This document shows positions 34,996 to 39,187 of a DNA stretch of 39,187 nucleotides, piece by piece (position 1 is the stretch's first letter; each line of letters opens with the position of its first letter). Both the position numbers and the translations under genes were made by a program. The stretch is from Methylophilaceae bacterium (GTDB lineage: Bacteria > Pseudomonadota > Gammaproteobacteria > Burkholderiales > Methylophilaceae). Where the stretch lies: positions 1 to 39,187 of the forward strand of contig JAOHSH010000008.1 in assembly GCA_028122555.1 (NCBI GenBank), given 5' to 3'. Under the pieces are notes generated by a model, which was given only the letters and a program-made list of their open reading frames with translations, did not search any database and had not been told where the DNA came from.

Positions 34996-37230
34996 ATGTC
35001 AAAAAAGAAAATTAAAATAAGGGATAATGATCCTGAGTCTGAACGAGAAATAAATCTTTATGATAATCCAATTCCCAGTCGGGAATTGATTCTTCAAGTT
35101 ATGTCAGATCATGGTATACCAATTAATAAAAAAGAGTTACTTCAAATTTTAGAAATTAAAGATGATGAAATAGCTATTATTGAAAAGCGTTTAAGAGCAA
35201 TGGTTCGCCAAGGACAAATTTTAATTAATAGGAAAAATGTTATTTGTATTTCAGATAAGCTTAATTTAATTCCTGGAAGGGTATCTGGCCATCCAGATGG
35301 ATTTGGTTTTCTCATACCAGATGATGATACACAAAGTGATATATTTTTAACTCCTAGGGAGATGAGTCAAGTTTTTAACAACGATCGGGTGATGATCCAG
35401 GTTACTGGACAAGATCGAAAAGGAAAGCTGGAGGGTAAAATTGTTGAAGTCCTAGAAAGGGTTAATACAGTATTGGTTGGAAGAATAATACAATCTCAAG
35501 GTGTTACTATTGTGGCCGCTGAAGATAAACGGATTTGTCAGGATATTTTAATACCTTATGAATCTGATATGAAGGCTAAAGTTGGTCAGATAGTTGAGGT
35601 AGAAATTACTACACAGCCTAGTTTTAAATCTAAACCGATGGGAAAAGTCATCAGTATTCTTGGTGATTATAAAGATAGTGGAATTGAAATTGAAATTGCC
35701 TTAAGAAAACATAATCTTCCATATGAGTTTAGTAAAAATGTTCTTAATGAGTCTAACGAGTTTTTACCTGACGTAAAGGCATCTGATTTTAAAGGTAGAA
35801 AAGACCTCAGAGATTTAGCTTTAGTTACTATTGACGGTGAGTCTGCTAAAGATTTTGATGATGCAGTTTATGCTGAATATGATGGTATTAACTGGCGGTT
35901 AGTAGTAGCAATAGCTGATGTAAGTAACTATGTTAAACCATCAAGTGAATTAGATTTCTCAGCAGCTGAAAGAGGAAATTCTGTTTATTTTCCTAGACGA
36001 GTAATACCCATGTTACCAGAAGAGCTTTCAAATGGATTATGTTCCTTAAAGCCAAAAGTTGATCGGCTTTGTATGATTTGCGATATGGTGATAAATCAAA
36101 AAGGAAAAATAGTATCTTATGAATTTTATCCTTCAGTAATGAATTCTAAGGCAAGGCTTACTTACACAATAGTTGATAAAATCTTGAACCATGACGATAA
36201 AGTATTGAAAAGTGAATTTAGTACTATTGTTCCAGATTTAAAAAATCTACAAAAGCTTTATCGAATAATGCTAAGTGAAAGAGAAAAAAGAGGTGCTTTA
36301 GAATTCGATTCTACAGAAACAGCTATTGTTTTTAATGAGCATGGAAAGATTGATTTTATAAAGCCAATCTATAGGAACGAAGCTCACCGAATTATTGAGG
36401 AGTGTATGCTTGCAGCAAATGTGTGTGCAGCAGAATTCTTACTTGAAGATAATATTGATACACTTTTTAGAAATCATGAATGCCCTTCAGAAGAAAAGCT
36501 TGAGAATTTAAGAAACTTTCTTGCTGAATTTGGTTTATCACTTCAAGGTGGCAATAAACCCACTCCTAAAGATTATAGATATCTGGTTGAAAAGGTATCA
36601 ACTCGACCAGAAGCTCATCTTTTACAAACAGTTTTGTTAAGATCAATGCAGCAAGCTGTTTATAGCAATAGGAATTTAGGACACTTTGGTCTCGCTTATG
36701 ATGCTTATACACATTTTACTTCACCAATTAGAAGATACCCAGACCTTGTTGTTCATAGAGCAATTAAAAGCAAATTACTAAAAAAACCGCTTAAGTTAAA
36801 AGATATTATAAAGATTGCAGAGCATTGTTCTGGGACAGAGAGAACTGCTGATGAGGCTACGCGAGATGTTGAGTCATGGCTCAAGTGTTATTTTATGCAA
36901 GATAAAGTTGGTCAAATTTTTGAAGGAACAGTTGTAGGTGTAACTGGCTTTGGGCTTTTTGTTGAATTAGACGAAGTATATATTGAAGGATTACTTCACG
37001 TCACTGAGCTTGGAAATGATTATTTTAATTACGATAAAAGTAAGCATGCAATTATAGGTGAAAGAACTACATTATCTTATCGATTGGGGGATAGGTTAAA
37101 AGTTAAAGTTGTAAGAGTTGACTTAGAAACAATTAAGATTGATTTCACTTTAGAGGGAGCCAAAGCTAAACTCAAAACCATAAAACCAAAAAAGAAAAAA
37201 TCTAATCATTTAAAGAGAGCTAAACGATAA
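34996..37230 (+). CDS. rnr: Ribonuclease R
   Basis: RNase R is a 3'-5' exoribonuclease that degrades structured RNA. The 744-residue protein has an N-terminal winged-helix region (about 20-85), cold-shock domains, and the RNB catalytic core with acidic residues D280, D286, D288 and D289 in TIDGESAKDFDDAV. A C-terminal S1 domain follows (VGQIFEGTVVGVTGFGLFVEL), then a lysine-rich tail. It is shorter than E. coli RNase R (813) mainly at the tail. The stop overlaps rlmB by one base. Confidence 0.96.
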   Translation: MSKKKIKIRDNDPESEREINLYDNPIPSRELILQVMSDHGIPINKKELLQILEIKDDEIAIIEKRLRAMVRQGQILINRKNVICISDKLNLIPGRVSGHPDGFGFLIPDDDTQSDIFLTPREMSQVFNNDRVMIQVTGQDRKGKLEGKIVEVLERVNTVLVGRIIQSQGVTIVAAEDKRICQDILIPYESDMKAKVGQIVEVEITTQPSFKSKPMGKVISILGDYKDSGIEIEIALRKHNLPYEFSKNVLNESNEFLPDVKASDFKGRKDLRDLALVTIDGESAKDFDDAVYAEYDGINWRLVVAIADVSNYVKPSSELDFSAAERGNSVYFPRRVIPMLPEELSNGLCSLKPKVDRLCMICDMVINQKGKIVSYEFYPSVMNSKARLTYTIVDKILNHDDKVLKSEFSTIVPDLKNLQKLYRIMLSEREKRGALEFDSTETAIVFNEHGKIDFIKPIYRNEAHRIIEECMLAANVCAAEFLLEDNIDTLFRNHECPSEEKLENLRNFLAEFGLSLQGGNKPTPKDYRYLVEKVSTRPEAHLLQTVLLRSMQQAVYSNRNLGHFGLAYDAYTHFTSPIRRYPDLVVHRAIKSKLLKKPLKLKDIIKIAEHCSGTERTADEATRDVESWLKCYFMQDKVGQIFEGTVVGVTGFGLFVELDEVYIEGLLHVTELGNDYFNYDKSKHAIIGERTTLSYRLGDRLKVKVVRVDLETIKIDFTLEGAKAKLKTIKPKKKKSNHLKRAKR

Positions 37231-37970
37231 TGAGTACAGAGCAAATAATTTATGGCTTTCATTCTATAACGAGTCATATAAGAATAGATCCTCTCTCCAT
37301 AAAAGAAATTTTTATTGATGAATTTAGAACTGATGGTCGAGTTAATGATTTGATGAAGTTAATTGATATGCACCAAATTAAGTACCACTTATCTAATAAA
37401 GACAGATTAGATGGCTTTATTTCAAACCAAAAACATCAAGGCGTTGTTGCAATAATTCGTGACGTCAAAAATAAGTACGTAACAATTGAAGATATTGTTG
37501 AGGCTGATCAACCAAAACCACTTTTGATTTTAATATTAGATGGTATTGAAGATCCCCATAATCTAGGAGCATGTTTTAGGGTTGCTGATGCTATGGGCGT
37601 TGATGCTATAGTTTGTCCAAAAGACAATGCGGTAGGTTTAAATTCTACGGTGAGAAAAGTTGCATCAGGAGGAGCTGAATCTATTCCATTTGTAGTTGTA
37701 ACAAATCTCGCTAGAACAATACGTTATCTTAAAGATAATGGGGTATTTATCTATGGTACAGATGATCAATCAAATAAATCACTAAATCAAATTAATTTTA
37801 ATGGATCAATTGCTCTTATTATGGGTTCAGAAGGTAGAGGAATGAGACGTCTTACTAAACAATTATGCGATGATATTTTTTCAATACCAATGTTGGGGCA
37901 AGTTGAAAGTCTTAATGTAAGTGTTGCTTCTGGAATATGTCTTTACGAGATAAATAGACAAAAAAAATAA
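37230..37970 (+). CDS. rlmB: 23S rRNA (guanosine-2'-O-)-methyltransferase RlmB
   Basis: RlmB 2'-O-methylates G2251 in the peptidyl transferase P loop of 23S rRNA, using SAM. The 246-residue SPOUT protein has an N-terminal substrate-binding domain (IIYGFHSITSHIR) and the knotted domain with LDGIEDPHNLGACFRVADA, MGSEGRGMRRL and the terminal SLNVSVASGICLYE. It overlaps rnr as TAATG; rnr-rlmB is a common pair. It is the last plus-strand gene before the convergent tRNA. Confidence 0.96.
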   Translation: MSTEQIIYGFHSITSHIRIDPLSIKEIFIDEFRTDGRVNDLMKLIDMHQIKYHLSNKDRLDGFISNQKHQGVVAIIRDVKNKYVTIEDIVEADQPKPLLILILDGIEDPHNLGACFRVADAMGVDAIVCPKDNAVGLNSTVRKVASGGAESIPFVVVTNLARTIRYLKDNGVFIYGTDDQSNKSLNQINFNGSIALIMGSEGRGMRRLTKQLCDDIFSIPMLGQVESLNVSVASGICLYEINRQKK

Positions 37971-37990
37971 TATTTGCTTCAGAATATAAT

Positions 37991-38015
37991 AAAAGGGCTC
38001 AAATTTGAACCCTTT
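37991..38015 (-). terminator. Intrinsic terminator between rlmB and tRNA-Asn
   Basis: AAAGGG (37992-37997) pairs with CCCTTT (38010-38015), and the inner TCAAATTTGA is itself palindromic. Read on the minus strand, the stem is followed by TTTTATTATA, a good uridine tract for ending the tRNA transcript. On the plus strand the tail is A/T-mixed, so it may also end rlmB mRNA, less efficiently. Confidence 0.7.
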
Positions 38016-38020
38016 AAATA

Positions 38021-38096
38021 TGGCTCCCCAACCTGGGCTCGAACCAGGGACACATGGATTAACAGTCCATTGCTCTACCAACTGAGCTATTGGGGA
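38021..38096 (-). tRNA. tRNA-Asn (anticodon GTT)
   Basis: The minus strand folds into a standard 76-base cloverleaf. The acceptor TCCCCAA pairs with TTGGGGA, with discriminator G and an encoded CCA. The D-arm reads AGCTCAGTTGGTAGAGC. The anticodon loop CTGTTAA carries GTT, and the T-arm CCTGGTTCGAGCCCAGG is intact. The gene lies 45 bases downstream of aspC on the same strand; a TAAAAT-like -10 in that gap could serve it, or it may be read from aspC. Confidence 0.98.
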
Positions 38097-38141
38097 ATAT
38101 CTTAGAAAGCGAGCATTTTAGCACAACATTGTATTTTGATT

Positions 38142-39187
38142 CTAGCCTTCTATTGCTTCTTTAATTCTTAATAATGCTTCTTTTAGATTGTCCATTGATG
38201 TAGCAAAAGAGATTCTAAAGTAATTTTCTGCACCAAATGCTGATCCTGGAACAACTGCGACACCTTTGCTATCAAGTAAGTACTCACTAAAAGCTATATC
38301 ATTTTTTTTGTTTATTTTACCTTTTTTATAAAGATTTTCGATTGCATTTTTAGCATAAGGAAATGAGTAGAAAGCACCTTGGGCTTTTATACAATTAATT
38401 CCATCAATATTATTGAACGCATTAACCACAAAAGCATGTCTTTCTTTAAATGCATTTAGCATAGGAGTAATGCAAGATTGGTCTCCTAATAATGCCGCCT
38501 CTGCAGCAGCTTGAGAGATTGAAGTTGGATTAGATGTTGATTGGGATTGTAAAATACTCATAGCGGAAATAATTTTTTTAGGCCCAGCAGCGAAACCAAT
38601 CCTCCAGCCAGTCATTGAATATGCTTTTGATACCCCATTTATGATTATGCAACGATTTTTTAATTTTGGTTCTACCATAACTATATTATTGAAAGGCTGC
38701 TCATCAAGCCTGATATGTTCATAGATGTCATCAGTTAATATATAAATATCTGGATATTTTAATAGTGTTTTGGTTAACTCTTTAAGCTCTTTTTCAGAAT
38801 AAACAGATCCAGTTGGGTTTGAAGGTGAGTTGAGCACAAGAATTTTAGTTTTACTAGTAATGGACTCTTCTAATTGTTTAGTAGTAATTTTAAATGATTG
38901 CTCAATTCCACAATGAATTAATATCGGAGAAGCCCCAGTAAACTCTACAATATCTGTATATGAGACCCAATATGGTGTTGGGACAATCACTTCATCTCCG
39001 GAGTTTAATAATGCTAAAAAAAGATTAAATATACATTGCTTGCCGCCTACACCTACAATCACTTCATTCATTTCATAATCAAGCTTATTATCCCGCTTAA
39101 ATTTTTGAATTACAGATTTTTTTAAGGAGGGAAGACCAGAGACAGGTGTGTATTTTGTTAGCCCTTCTTTAATAGCTTTTATTGCTG
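38142..39187 (-). CDS. aspC: Aspartate aminotransferase (class I, 1-gamma type), 5' partial
   Basis: This PLP enzyme interconverts aspartate and oxaloacetate, or related keto acids. The frame stays open to the window edge: residues before the internal Met at 39071 read IKEGLTKYTPVSGLPSLK, a hallmark N-terminal stretch of this family. About 348 residues are visible of roughly 395, so the true start is outside. Other motifs are GVGGKQCIFNLFLALL, NSPSNPTGSVYS and the PLP lysine in NGVSKAYSMTGWRIGF. Narrow substrate choice (aspartate, prephenate or other) is not certain. Confidence 0.93.
   Translation of the reverse strand, partial: AIKAIKEGLTKYTPVSGLPSLKKSVIQKFKRDNKLDYEMNEVIVGVGGKQCIFNLFLALLNSGDEVIVPTPYWVSYTDIVEFTGASPILIHCGIEQSFKITTKQLEESITSKTKILVLNSPSNPTGSVYSEKELKELTKTLLKYPDIYILTDDIYEHIRLDEQPFNNIVMVEPKLKNRCIIINGVSKAYSMTGWRIGFAAGPKKIISAMSILQSQSTSNPTSISQAAAEAALLGDQSCITPMLNAFKERHAFVVNAFNNIDGINCIKAQGAFYSFPYAKNAIENLYKKGKINKKNDIAFSEYLLDSKGVAVVPGSAFGAENYFRISFATSMDNLKEALLRIKEAIEG

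Noticed and set aside
37881-38081. A 66-codon minus-strand frame ending near the rlmB 3' end.
   Set aside because: Its first part is the translated tRNA-Asn (the familiar CVPGSSPGWG peptide made by tRNA genes), and the rest runs antisense to rlmB.
1-39187. Search for CRISPR arrays, insertion sequences, phage genes or attachment sites.
   Set aside because: No spaced repeat arrays, transposase or integrase motifs were seen, and base composition looks even along the window.

Overview
The window looks like a chromosomal segment of an AT-rich, streamlined betaproteobacterial methylotroph, most likely an OM43-type member of the Methylophilales. The gene order trpF-trpB-trpA-accD-folC-(SPOR)-cvpA-purF-metZ and the gyrA-serC-pheA-hisC block are typical of Betaproteobacteria. 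The pqqBCDE cluster and formate-THF ligase (fhs) fit methanol and C1 metabolism. Genes are tightly packed: many overlap by 1-17 bases and no gene-free stretch reaches 300 bases. I see no insertion sequences, phage genes or CRISPR. The assignment rests on protein motifs and gene order read by eye, not on a database search.

Layout. Bases 1-7117 (+) hold a nearly continuous run: trpF (5' end cut by the window edge), trpB, trpA, accD, folC, a SPOR-domain membrane protein, cvpA and purF. Bases 7118-7367 are the longest non-coding stretch. They carry a promoter, a SAM-II-like riboswitch pseudoknot with an antiterminator/terminator switch, and then a second SAM-II/SAM-V-like pseudoknot that ends in the ribosome-binding region of metZ. 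Next come metZ, gyrA and the amino-acid block serC, pheA, hisC and DAHP synthase, closed by a terminator at 15455-15482. Then pqqB-C-D-E (no pqqA in the window) and a Bcr/CflA-type transporter.

Bases 19899-26970 (-) form an assimilatory sulfur operon, read right to left: TSUP permease, cysI, a DUF934 gene, cysH, cysD, cysN, fdxA and fpr. It is divergent from the LysR regulator cysB (27067-27987, +). The last two genes offer a ferredoxin/FNR route for feeding electrons to sulfite reductase, as no cysJ is present. From 28033 on (+) lie fhs, a YigZ/IMPACT protein, metY, rmuC, moaD, moaE, galU, a hypoxanthine phosphoribosyltransferase, rnr and rlmB. The right end (-) has tRNA-Asn(GTT) and an aspartate aminotransferase cut by the window edge.

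Functionally, much of the window links C1 and sulfur supply to methionine. Sulfate is reduced by the cys operon, sulfide is fixed by two homoserine sulfhydrylases (metZ, metY), and product SAM appears to be sensed twice in the metZ leader. The most striking find is that tandem metZ leader, which would act once on transcription and once on translation.
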